Below, piece after piece: positions 17,691 to 25,939 of a stretch of 55,300 bases of DNA. The stretch spans positions 20,082 to 75,381 of the forward strand of contig CAJOIW010000010.1 of assembly GCA_905234845.1 (NCBI GenBank). Direction: 5' to 3'. The notes beneath the pieces were generated by a model. That model worked only from the letters and a program-made list of their open reading frames with translations. It was not told the DNA's origin and made no database searches. The stretch is from an uncultured Prevotella sp. (lineage in GTDB: Bacteria > Bacteroidota > Bacteroidia > Bacteroidales > Bacteroidaceae). A program made the position numbers and the translations under genes. Position 1 is the first letter of the stretch. The number at the start of each line of letters is the position of its first letter.

Positions 17691-18443
17691 TTATTGTTTT
17701 TTTGTTTTGACGATATCGAAGAGATAGGTAAACCGGACAACGATATTATTGTTGTTCGACTTTGAGAAATAATCGCGTTTGGAGTCGCCGTATATGTTGC
17801 CAAGTCCGTAGTAATAGCGGCCTTCAATTATGAAGTGGCCTGCGTGTGGGAGGGTGTATTCTATGCCTAAGCCTGCGGCAATACCATAGTCGAAGTTGTT
17901 TTCCACTTTCATATTATATTGTGCGACGGTTTTGTTAGATCGGTCGTCAAGATTGGCTTTTTCAATGTCGAAATTGGCTTTTGACGATTCGCTCAGCAGA
18001 TAGCCGAATTGTGGACCTGCCTGGAAGAAGAACTGCATACCTCGTTGCTCTTTTCCCCATGCGAGATGAGCGAAGACGGGTAGTTGAATGTAGGTGAGTG
18101 TACGACTGTATGTTTCGGCAAGGCCTGTTTGTGGGTTGATAACAGGATGGTCGTCGGCGGTGATGATGTCTTCTTTCCATCCAGCTTGCGTGAGGTTCAG
18201 CTCACCATAGACCGAACAAATGGTATTGAAATACTTTTCACAAACGTATTTTGTAGCAATGCCTGCGGTGAATCCTCCATGCATGCTTTGAGTTACTTTA
18301 GGTGTGAAACCAATGTTCGAGAAAACATATCCGGCTCCTCCTCCTATTTGCAGATCGTTGCGATGTTCGCCTATCTGGGCATTGGCGAGGGAAGATAGGA
18401 ATGTTGCTAATATAATGAGATAGAGAACTACTCTTTTTTGCAT
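17691..18443 (-). CDS. PorT-like outer-membrane beta-barrel protein
   Basis: A 250-residue exported protein: signal peptide MQKRVVLYLIILATFLSSLA, then alternating hydrophobic strands typical of an eight-stranded barrel (QIGGGAGYVFSNIGF, YIQLPVFAHLAWG, FFFQAGPQFGYLLSE, HFIIEGRYYYGLGNI) and a last strand NNNIVVRFTYLFDI. This is the PorT/OMP_b-brl_2 group. True PorT takes part in type IX secretion, but this family is large in Bacteroidota and function cannot be assigned. Middle gene between the LysM protein (28 bp) and the POT transporter (3 bp). Confidence 0.8.
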   Translation of the reverse strand: MQKRVVLYLIILATFLSSLANAQIGEHRNDLQIGGGAGYVFSNIGFTPKVTQSMHGGFTAGIATKYVCEKYFNTICSVYGELNLTQAGWKEDIITADDHPVINPQTGLAETYSRTLTYIQLPVFAHLAWGKEQRGMQFFFQAGPQFGYLLSESSKANFDIEKANLDDRSNKTVAQYNMKVENNFDYGIAAGLGIEYTLPHAGHFIIEGRYYYGLGNIYGDSKRDYFSKSNNNNIVVRFTYLFDIVKTKKQ

Positions 18444-18471
18444 CTTGATGGATGGTTTGTGGTTTGAGGGT

Positions 18472-19815
18472 TTAATAGTTGATGGTTTCTATTGCGTTGT
18501 TGTTTTTGTAATGAATGAGCATGAAGGTATGGTTTTGAAATCCTCCGCCTCCTATCTGTTTGAAATGTAAAGGTGTTTGTATGGGGGTGTAATTACTTTC
18601 ATTACGCGCTCCAGTAAAGGCTCTTCCATGTTCGTGGAGACCGCGAATGAAGAATTGTGTTTGGTCGAATCCTGTGATGGCAAATCTTGGGAGGGCTTGT
18701 TGCATTTCCTCATCGAAGGTTTGCTTGAAATCGTTTTCGAGTGCTTTTGTGCGAGCTGAAAGATTGTTATACCATGCTACGGTGGGGATATATGTTTCGT
18801 AACGATGGAAATAGTCTTTGTAAACCTTCGTATACATAAGCCATTCGGTATAGCCGAAGAAGACTAACTGGAGTTCGGGTTTCACTTGTTTGATTTTGTT
18901 CAGGCGTGCAAGAGTTGTGTTGAGTTCGGGTGAACGTGCGGTGTTCAGTACGATGATATTGGGTTCTTTGGTGCTGAACGCTTTCAGGAAATTCTCGTCT
19001 GGTGTCTTGAGGTTGGTGAGATTGTATTTGACATTTTTCTCATCAAGCTTTTTTCTCAAGGCTTTTGTGAAGCCCCCCTTGTGGCTTGTGGAGTCATTGC
19101 AATCAATGAATACTGGGTGATAGCCTTCAAATCGCCCGATGAATGCGTTGATGGCAGCTTCGTCCTGTTGTTCTTGAGATTGATATACTTGGTAAATATG
19201 CCTATTTGTCGCCACATCGTTGCCATTGATGGAGAAGGGTATAACCATCTTGATGTTGTTTGTCTGGCAGAAATTGGCTAAGGCTTTCACTTGACTGGTG
19301 TAGAGAGGACCGAAGATAATGTCGCATTTGGCAGCATCTTTCTCTAAGAGTGTTTGGCGAATATCGGCATCAATGGGAACGTTCCATGCGTGAATGTCAG
19401 TGGAGATACCTTGCTTCTTCAAACTATCGCAAGCCATGATCATGCCTCTGTAGTACTCTATCATGCGCAATCCGTCGCCATTCTGCTTGTGTATGGGAAG
19501 CATCACACCGATGCGTATGGTTCTTTTCGTAAGGTCGTCAATAGGTTGAGCAGGCTTGGAAGAAACTGGCTGCTCTGGCTTTGCATATGGAATGAACACG
19601 AAGTTACCCTTCTTCAACGTATAGCCTTCAGCTTTCATCTCAGGGTTAGCCTCCCTTAACTCGTCTATCGTAATGCCGTAGTTTTTGGCAATACCATAAA
19701 TGGTGTCTTTCTTCTTTGCCGTATAGATGTCACGCCATTTGTTGGTTTGTGCATTGACAGGAAGCACAAAAGCTATGAGAGCAAGAAGCAACAGGTATGT
19801 TGTCGTTTGTTTCAT
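18472..19815 (-). CDS. Exported LysM plus periplasmic-binding-fold protein
   Basis: A 447-residue exported protein with signal peptide (MKQTTTYLLLLALIAFVLPV). Residues about 30-77 form a LysM peptidoglycan-binding domain (YTAKKKDTIYGIAKNYGITI). From about 95 the chain has the fold of type-1 periplasmic substrate-binding proteins (RIGVMLPIHKQNGDG, CDIIFGPLYTSQVKALANFC, NIIVLNTARSPELNTTLARL). The combination is common in Bacteroidota, where a wall-anchored receptor-like role is supposed but unproven. First gene of the three-gene minus unit. Confidence 0.82.
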   Translation of the reverse strand: MKQTTTYLLLLALIAFVLPVNAQTNKWRDIYTAKKKDTIYGIAKNYGITIDELREANPEMKAEGYTLKKGNFVFIPYAKPEQPVSSKPAQPIDDLTKRTIRIGVMLPIHKQNGDGLRMIEYYRGMIMACDSLKKQGISTDIHAWNVPIDADIRQTLLEKDAAKCDIIFGPLYTSQVKALANFCQTNNIKMVIPFSINGNDVATNRHIYQVYQSQEQQDEAAINAFIGRFEGYHPVFIDCNDSTSHKGGFTKALRKKLDEKNVKYNLTNLKTPDENFLKAFSTKEPNIIVLNTARSPELNTTLARLNKIKQVKPELQLVFFGYTEWLMYTKVYKDYFHRYETYIPTVAWYNNLSARTKALENDFKQTFDEEMQQALPRFAITGFDQTQFFIRGLHEHGRAFTGARNESNYTPIQTPLHFKQIGGGGFQNHTFMLIHYKNNNAIETINY

Positions 19816-19854
19816 TGTTATTTAAATATAGGTTCCGAACATCGTATTTGGTTG

Positions 19855-19862
19855 CAAAGATA
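19855..19862 (-). promoter_or_regulatory. -7 element of the LysM-PorT-POT unit
   Basis: On the minus strand TATCTTTG (19862-19855) matches TAnnTTTG, 39 bp before the ATG at 19815. It is back to back with the plus-strand promoter at 19948. Confidence 0.5.
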
Positions 19863-19947
19863 ATGCAAAAAAATGAAAAAAGCATTGCAAAGTCATGTTT
19901 TTTTCATATTTTTCATCACACACTCATCATCTTTCATCTTTTTTTTA

Positions 19948-19955
19948 TACCTTTG
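19948..19955 (+). promoter_or_regulatory. -7 element of the CHU_C protein/uvrA unit
   Basis: TACCTTTG matches TAnnTTTG, 23 bp before the ATG at 19979, after a T-rich stretch. The divergent minus-strand promoter is about 85 bp away. Confidence 0.55.
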
Positions 19956-19978
19956 CAACGAATAAACCTATCGTTTGT

Positions 19979-20719
19979 ATGAAGAGAACGTTGCTTTTAT
20001 CATGGCTAATCGTTAGCTTTTCGAGCATAGCCCTTTACGCCCAGGATTTACCCACCATCCATCCCACGGCTTTTTATGAAGGGAAGAATGGTGTTGAAGA
20101 AGGCCAAAGTTTTTCGGGGTCGGCTCCAATGAATGTCCGTTTTGTAGCCAATGCCGAAAATACAGAAGGCTGGACGGCCTATTATGAATGGCGTTTTACA
20201 CGTGAAGAGGAGGATACCCCCTATCTTATTCGCTATGAAGAAGATACGGAATATACTTTCGTTAATGCTGGCGCCCACCACATTGTACTCTATGCCATTT
20301 TTACACGTGGAAGCGAAAGGGCAGAGTTTACCGATGAATACTGGTCGGAAAATGACCCAATAACGATTTCAATCTCTGAAAGTCGCTTGGAAATGCCCAA
20401 TGCGTTTTCTCCCAACGATGATAAAATCAACGATTATTATCAAGCAAAAGGAACCCAACATGGAGCCGGACCGCAAAGCATCGTGGAGTTCGACGGCTAT
20501 ATCTTCAACCGATGGGGGCAACAACTTTATCATTGGACTGATTGCTACACTTATGAGGCAGGTTGGGATGGAACCTATAATGGGAAGCCGGTAAAAGACG
20601 GGGTCTACTTCTGTCTGGTGAAGGCAAAAGGTGCCGATGGGCGTCATTTCACGTTCAAGAAAGATGTGAATCTGTTGCGTGGTTTTACAGAGGATAGCGG
20701 GTCGAATGGCAGAGAATAA
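19979..20719 (+). CDS. Small exported protein with type IX (CHU_C) C-terminal domain
   Basis: From ATG 19979 the protein has 246 residues: signal peptide MKRTLLLSWLIVSFSSIALY, a PKD-like beta domain (about 30-130), and a gliding-motility C-terminal domain with MPNAFSPNDDKINDYYQ, GYIFNRWGQQLYHWTD, GWDGTYNGKPVKDGVYFCLV and KKDVNLLRG. This CHU_C/type B domain directs secretion by the type IX system in Bacteroidota. The protein is unusually short, little more than a sorting domain plus one Ig-like domain. Its last 14 bp overlap the uvrA start, so the two are probably co-expressed. Cargo function unknown. Confidence 0.85.
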   Translation: MKRTLLLSWLIVSFSSIALYAQDLPTIHPTAFYEGKNGVEEGQSFSGSAPMNVRFVANAENTEGWTAYYEWRFTREEEDTPYLIRYEEDTEYTFVNAGAHHIVLYAIFTRGSERAEFTDEYWSENDPITISISESRLEMPNAFSPNDDKINDYYQAKGTQHGAGPQSIVEFDGYIFNRWGQQLYHWTDCYTYEAGWDGTYNGKPVKDGVYFCLVKAKGADGRHFTFKKDVNLLRGFTEDSGSNGRE

Positions 20720-23615
20720 TTGTATTTCTGTCTTTGGCGCACGTGTACATAATCTGAAAAACATTGATGTACAAATACCTCGCAATGCGCTCACGGTTAT
20801 AACGGGCTTGTCAGGTTCGGGCAAGTCTTCGTTGGCTTTCGATACCATTTTTGCCGAAGGTCAGCGAAGATACATTGAAACCTTTTCCGCTTATGCCCGT
20901 AATTTCCTTGGTGGGCTTCAGCGTCCTGACGTGGACAAGATAACAGGGTTGTCGCCTGTCATCAGCATTGAGCAGAAAACTACCAATAAGAATCCTCGTT
21001 CCACCGTAGGTACGACCACAGAAATCTACGATTATCTGCGCCTTCTTTATGCTCGTGCATCTACCGCATATAGCTATCTCTCGGGCGAGAAGATGGTGAA
21101 ATATACGGAAGAGCAAGTACTCGACATGGTCATGAGCGATTATGCCGACAAACGCATATTGCTTCTTGCTCCTCTGGTGAAGGGGAGGAAGGGTCATTAC
21201 CGTGAGCTTTTTGAGAGTATGCGACGTAAGGGCTACCTCAGCGTTAGGGTTGATGGTGAGGTGCAAGAACTGGTGCGCGGTATGAAAGTTGACCGTTACA
21301 AGAATCACAATATCGAGGTCGTTATTGACAAACTGCTTATTAGCAGTAAAGATGCAGAGCGTATCAAACATAGTATCCAAACGGCCATGCGTCAGGGCGA
21401 GGGTGTTATCATGATACTTAACATAGAGACTGGTGGTGTGAGAAGTTATTCCAAACGCCTGATGGACCCCGTTACCGGAATGTCGTATGCAGATCCTGCG
21501 CCAAACATTTTCTCATACAATTCGCCCGAAGGAGCCTGTCCGAAGTGTAAAGGTTTAGGAACGATAAACGAGATAGATATTGAAAAGGTTATTCCCGATC
21601 GTCAGGTCAACATCCACGATGGTGGTATCGTGCCATTGGGGAAATACAAGAACCAGATGATTTTCTGGCAAATTATGACCATTCTCGAGCGCTATGAATG
21701 TACGTTAAAGACTCCCATTGCGGAGATTCCCACTGAAGCTATGAACGAAGTGCTTTATGGTTCATTGCAGAAAGTGCGCATACAAAAGGAACTGGTTCAC
21801 ACATCAACTGATTTTTTTACTGATTATGATGGTGTCGTTAAGTATCTTCGCACAGCGATGGAAAACGATGAGACGGCAGCAGGGCAAAAGTGGGCCGACC
21901 AGTTTCTGGCAGAATGTGAGTGTCCTGAATGTAAAGGCAGGCGGTTGAAGCGCGAGAGTCTGTCATATAAGATTGCTGACATGAACATCGCCGAAGCCTC
22001 CTCCCTTGACATTGATGAGTTTCGTCAATGGCTCAGTACAATCGAAAGCCATCTGCCGCCAATGCAGAAAAAAATAGCCGCGTCAATAGTTAAGGAGCTT
22101 ATTACGCGGGTTGACTTCCTGCTTCAGGTGGGACTCGATTATCTCTCACTCAATCGTCCGTCGGCAACACTTTCTGGTGGTGAGAGCCAACGCATACGAT
22201 TAGCTACTCAAATTGGTTCAGGTCTTGTCAATGTGCTCTATATTCTTGATGAGCCAAGCATCGGACTTCACCAGCGCGACAATGAGCGTCTTATTGCCTC
22301 GCTCAAGAAACTGCGCGATATGGGAAATACGGTTATCGTGGTGGAACATGACCGCGACATGATGCTTGCAGCCGATTATATCATCGACATAGGCCCGTTA
22401 GCAGGTCGAAAGGGTGGGGAGGTAGTGTTTGCCGGAACACCGGCTGAAATGCTCAAAGCCGATACACTTACGGCAAAATACCTAAAAACCTCCCTATCCC
22501 TCCCCCAAGGAGAGGGAACCATTACCCATCACCCATCACCCATCACTCGCCATGCAGCCACCTCTCCTTCGGGGAGGGATGGGGAGGGGTTGCTAACTCT
22601 CCGTGGCTGTACGGGTAATAACCTCAAGCATATTGATGCGTCTTTCCCCTTAGGAAAACTTATTCTTGTTACGGGTGTGTCTGGATCGGGCAAATCTACA
22701 TTGGTTAATGAAACTCTTCAGCCCATTCTCTCACAACACTTCTACCGCTCGCTTAAACAGCCTTTACCCTATGATGAGGTGGAAGGCTTGGAACTGATAA
22801 ATAAGGTGGTCAGCGTTGACCAGAGCCCTATCGGCCGTACTCCCCGAAGTAATCCCGCTACTTATACAGGTGTGTTTGCCGATATTCGCTCCCTTTTTGT
22901 CAATTTACCTGAGGCAAAGATACGTGGTTATAAGCCAGGACGCTTTTCCTTCAATGTAAAAGGTGGACGGTGTGAGGCATGTGGAGGAAATGGGTTCAAG
23001 ACCATTGAGATGAATTTCTTACCCGATGTATATGTGCCCTGTGAGGTGTGTCGGGGAAAACGTTACAACCGTGAAACGCTCGAGGTGCGTTACAAAGGTA
23101 AGTCTATTGCCGACGTGCTCGATATGACCATCAATCAGGCCGTAGAGTTTTTCGAGGCGCAGCCGTCAATTTTGCAAAAAATAAAAACATTGCAGGAAGT
23201 AGGACTCGGGTATATAAAACTTGGACAGTCGTCAACGACCCTAAGCGGAGGTGAGAGTCAGCGCGTAAAGCTTGCATCAGAGTTATCCCGCCGTGATACA
23301 GGGCGTACGGTTTACATTCTTGATGAGCCCACCACAGGTCTTCATTTTGAGGACATCCGTATCTTGATGAAGGTGTTACGCAGACTCGTGGACAGGGGCA
23401 ATACGGTAATTGTCATCGAACATAACCTTGATGTTATCAGTCAAGCCGATTATATCATCGATATGGGTCTTGAGGGAGGTCGTGGAGGTGGCAATATCGT
23501 TGTTGCCGGAACACCGAAGGAAGTTGCCCGGGCAGAAAAGGGCTATACGGCAAAATACCTAACCCCCTCCCCATCCATACCCAAAGGAGAGGGAATAGTA
23601 AATCGTAAACAATAA
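20706..23615 (+). CDS. uvrA: Excinuclease ABC subunit A with two in-frame repeat insertions
   Basis: Damage-recognition ATPase of nucleotide excision repair (969 residues from ATG 20706; a start at 20679 lies deeper in the upstream gene). Both ABC modules are complete: Walker A GLSGSGKSS and GVSGSGKST, signatures LSGGESQRIRLATQIGS and LSGGESQRVKLASELSRR, Walker B YILDEPSIGLH and YILDEPTTGLH. Zinc modules: CPKCKG...CECPECKG, and CEACGGNGFK...CEVCRGKRY. Residues about 595-631, between the two halves, and the last 17 residues are not UvrA sequence but translated copies of a C/G-rich repeat; both follow the codons for TAKYL. They fall in tolerant linker and tail positions, so the enzyme is probably active. 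Confidence 0.96.
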   Translation: MAENNCISVFGARVHNLKNIDVQIPRNALTVITGLSGSGKSSLAFDTIFAEGQRRYIETFSAYARNFLGGLQRPDVDKITGLSPVISIEQKTTNKNPRSTVGTTTEIYDYLRLLYARASTAYSYLSGEKMVKYTEEQVLDMVMSDYADKRILLLAPLVKGRKGHYRELFESMRRKGYLSVRVDGEVQELVRGMKVDRYKNHNIEVVIDKLLISSKDAERIKHSIQTAMRQGEGVIMILNIETGGVRSYSKRLMDPVTGMSYADPAPNIFSYNSPEGACPKCKGLGTINEIDIEKVIPDRQVNIHDGGIVPLGKYKNQMIFWQIMTILERYECTLKTPIAEIPTEAMNEVLYGSLQKVRIQKELVHTSTDFFTDYDGVVKYLRTAMENDETAAGQKWADQFLAECECPECKGRRLKRESLSYKIADMNIAEASSLDIDEFRQWLSTIESHLPPMQKKIAASIVKELITRVDFLLQVGLDYLSLNRPSATLSGGESQRIRLATQIGSGLVNVLYILDEPSIGLHQRDNERLIASLKKLRDMGNTVIVVEHDRDMMLAADYIIDIGPLAGRKGGEVVFAGTPAEMLKADTLTAKYLKTSLSLPQGEGTITHHPSPITRHAATSPSGRDGEGLLTLRGCTGNNLKHIDASFPLGKLILVTGVSGSGKSTLVNETLQPILSQHFYRSLKQPLPYDEVEGLELINKVVSVDQSPIGRTPRSNPATYTGVFADIRSLFVNLPEAKIRGYKPGRFSFNVKGGRCEACGGNGFKTIEMNFLPDVYVPCEVCRGKRYNRETLEVRYKGKSIADVLDMTINQAVEFFEAQPSILQKIKTLQEVGLGYIKLGQSSTTLSGGESQRVKLASELSRRDTGRTVYILDEPTTGLHFEDIRILMKVLRRLVDRGNTVIVIEHNLDVISQADYIIDMGLEGGRGGGNIVVAGTPKEVARAEKGYTAKYLTPSPSIPKGEGIVNRKQ
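22487..22591 (+). repeat. C/G-rich hairpin repeat inserted in frame in uvrA (paired arms)
   Basis: Left arm 22487-22516 and right arm 22560-22591 are imperfect inverted repeats of each other. The right arm holds CCTCTCCTTCGGGGAGGG, itself a small hairpin with loop TTC, then ATGGGGAGGGGTT. Between the arms is a period-7 repeat (CCCATCA three times). The insertion is read through in frame. Confidence 0.75.
23561..23593 (+). repeat. Single arm of the C/G-rich repeat at the uvrA 3' end
   Basis: This is a single copy of the left-arm type (CCCCTCCCCATCCATACCC then AAAGGAGAGGG) that supplies the last coding codons of uvrA. It follows the same bases (ACGGCAAAATACCTAA) as the copy at 22487. Confidence 0.65.
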
Positions 23616-23626
23616 ACGGTAAATAG

Positions 23627-25939
23627 ATGATGAAAAAATGGATTTTATGTGTAGGCTTGTTGTTTACTATGCTTGCTTATCTTGAAGCAAGAAACGAGAG
23701 AGTTGAGCGTAGGCCTATCACTCTGCAAAACCTAACAGACGGTACGTTTTCCGCAAAATACGTAAGCGGCATCAATCCAATAGAGGGAACTGACGATTAT
23801 GCCCGCATCACTGATGATGGGCAGAGAATCGTGAGATGCTCGTTTAAGACGGGAAACGAGGTTGACGTCCTGTTTGATGTAGATGCTACATCGGGCGAGT
23901 CGATTGAAAGATTCGACGGCTATCTAATGTCGCCCGATGGCAAGCGTATGCTTATCCAGACCGAGACAGAGCATGTTTACCGTTGGTCGTATCGGGCCAC
24001 CTATTATATATATACCATTGCCAGTCACCGGCTTGAGCGTCTGAGCGATGGCGGAAAGCAGCAGGCGCCTGTATGGTCGCCCGACGGAACACAGGTGGCC
24101 TTTGTTCGCGAAAACAACATATTCCTTGTAAAACTGCTTTACGATAATTCAGAAAGTCAGGTGACGACCGACGGAAGTTATGGCAAAGTCATCAACGGTA
24201 TACCCGACTGGGTATACGAAGAAGAATTTTCCTTTAATCGTGCGCTCGAGTTTACCGCTGACGGTGAGATGCTCTGCTGGGTGCGATGGGATGAGAGCCG
24301 CGTGCCGATGTACGACCTTCAGATGTACAAAGGGAAGAGACCCGAACGTCACGAATACGAGGTTTATCCCGGTATGTACTCGTACAAATATCCGAAGGCA
24401 GGCGAGGAAAACGCCAGTGTATCGGTATGGAGTTATGACATCAAATCTCATCAGACGCGCCAGCTCAATGTTCCCCTGCCCGAAGACGGCTACATTCCTC
24501 GACTGAAGGCTACCACAGAACCGGACAAGCTCATCGTTTTTACCATGAATCGCCATCAAGACAAGCTTGATTTATATGCCGTTAATCCAAGGTCTACTGT
24601 TTCCCGATTACTCGTCCGCGAGCAGGTTGATAAATACATTAAGGATGATGCCCTTAGTCAGATAGTTATCACTTCTCAGCATATCCTCATCCCCAGCGAT
24701 CGCGACGGTCGCATGCGTCTGTATGTATATTCCATAAATGGGCAACTACAACGATCCATCGGTATAACTGACAGCGATATCACCGCCGTCTATGGCATAG
24801 ATGAGCAGACTGGTGATGTATACTTCCAAGCCGCCTATCCCGATGCCCATCAGCGACAGGTCTTTGTCGCAACCAATAACCGAAAATCTATAACCGATAA
24901 CCCAAAACCGATAACCCAAACAGAAGGTTGGAATACAGCGACTTTCTCTGGCAATTATAAGTATTTTCTAAATCAGTGGAGCGACTATAATACCCCGCCC
25001 GTCTTCACCATCCGTGACAATCGAGGCAAGTCGCTTAACACCGTCGAGGACAATGCCGCCCTCAAGACGACGACATCAGGATATGGGTTCACCCATAAAA
25101 TACCCTTCACATTCACAACGTCCGAAGGTGTACAACTTGATGGTTGGATGATTCTGCCTGAGGAGTTAAGCGCCTCGCTTTCGACTTTTAACGCTAACGT
25201 TGATTTGAGTAATTCTTCACTTTTCTCTCTTCACTCTTCATTAAAATACCCCGTCGTCATGCATCAGTATTCCGGCCCTGGCAGCCAGCAGGTCGTTAAT
25301 TCATGGAGCGCGGGGTCGATGGGGCAGGGTGGAGCCTTTGACTATTATCTCGCCCAACAGGGTTTTGTCGTTGTATGTGTCGACGGCCGAGGAACAGGAG
25401 GACGAGGAGCCGAGTTTGAGAAATGCACCTACCTCCGTCTTGGATTGTTGGAAGCCAAAGACCAGGTAGAAACAGCCATCTGGCTCGGTACACTACCATT
25501 TGTCGACAAAAATCGTATCGGTATCTGGGGATGGAGCTACGGTGGTTTTAATACACTCATGTCTATAAGTGAGGGCCGTTCGGTGTTTCGTGCCGGTGTC
25601 GCCGTTGCTCCGCCCACCAATTGGCGGTACTACGACTCTGTTTATACAGAGCGCTATATGCGTACGCCACAGGAAAACCCCGACGGCTATGCAGACAATC
25701 CTATTTCCCGCGCAGCGCAGCTGCATGGCGCTCTTCTCATCTGCCACGGACTGGCCGACGATAACGTTCATCCCCAGAACACTTTTGAGTATTCAGAGGC
25801 GCTCGTACAGGCCGACAAGGATTTTCGAGAGCTACTCTACACCAACCGCAACCACAGCATCTACGGTGGCAACACCCGCGCCCACCTCATCAGGCAAATC
25901 ACCGCATTCTTTGAACGAGAGTTGAAAGACCAGCCATGA
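23627..25939 (+). CDS. Dipeptidyl peptidase IV (S9B), exported
   Basis: Serine exopeptidase removing N-terminal X-Pro dipeptides, probably periplasmic or surface-exposed. 770 residues: signal peptide MMKKWILCVGLLFTMLAYLE, an eight-bladed propeller (about 45-500) with YGKVINGIPDWVYEEEF carrying the Glu pair that binds the substrate N-terminus, and an alpha/beta hydrolase domain with Ser637 in GIWGWSYGGFN, Asp711 in GLADDNVHP and His743 in RNHSIYGG. Two low-complexity stretches look inserted: about 417-435 (NRKSITDNPKPITQ, from an AACCGATAACCC repeat) and about 520-543 (SNSSLFSLHSSLK, from a TTCACTCTTCA repeat). Its TGA overlaps the ABC-F start (ATGA). Confidence 0.94.
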   Translation: MMKKWILCVGLLFTMLAYLEARNERVERRPITLQNLTDGTFSAKYVSGINPIEGTDDYARITDDGQRIVRCSFKTGNEVDVLFDVDATSGESIERFDGYLMSPDGKRMLIQTETEHVYRWSYRATYYIYTIASHRLERLSDGGKQQAPVWSPDGTQVAFVRENNIFLVKLLYDNSESQVTTDGSYGKVINGIPDWVYEEEFSFNRALEFTADGEMLCWVRWDESRVPMYDLQMYKGKRPERHEYEVYPGMYSYKYPKAGEENASVSVWSYDIKSHQTRQLNVPLPEDGYIPRLKATTEPDKLIVFTMNRHQDKLDLYAVNPRSTVSRLLVREQVDKYIKDDALSQIVITSQHILIPSDRDGRMRLYVYSINGQLQRSIGITDSDITAVYGIDEQTGDVYFQAAYPDAHQRQVFVATNNRKSITDNPKPITQTEGWNTATFSGNYKYFLNQWSDYNTPPVFTIRDNRGKSLNTVEDNAALKTTTSGYGFTHKIPFTFTTSEGVQLDGWMILPEELSASLSTFNANVDLSNSSLFSLHSSLKYPVVMHQYSGPGSQQVVNSWSAGSMGQGGAFDYYLAQQGFVVVCVDGRGTGGRGAEFEKCTYLRLGLLEAKDQVETAIWLGTLPFVDKNRIGIWGWSYGGFNTLMSISEGRSVFRAGVAVAPPTNWRYYDSVYTERYMRTPQENPDGYADNPISRAAQLHGALLICHGLADDNVHPQNTFEYSEALVQADKDFRELLYTNRNHSIYGGNTRAHLIRQITAFFERELKDQP
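24880..24930 (+). repeat. AACCGATAACCC-type repeat within the DPP-IV gene
   Basis: Variations of ATAACCGATAACCCAAA recur within this stretch, coding for a loop with no match to the family pattern. The composition (almost no G on this strand) matches the other short repeats near 10781, 36815 and 41372. Confidence 0.45.
25193..25253 (+). repeat. TTCTTCACTCTTCA-type repeat within the DPP-IV gene
   Basis: The stretch with AATTCTTCACTTTTCTCTC then TTCACTCTTCATT resembles the intergenic sequence at 28138-28170 (TTCTTCATTCTTCA, TTCACTCTTCATT). It is in frame and adds about 20 residues before YPVVMHQYSGPGSQ. Confidence 0.5.

Noticed and set aside
20679..20705. Earlier start for uvrA
   Set aside because: It uses a non-ATG codon and extends the overlap with the upstream gene, whereas ATG 20706 gives the usual UvrA N-terminus.
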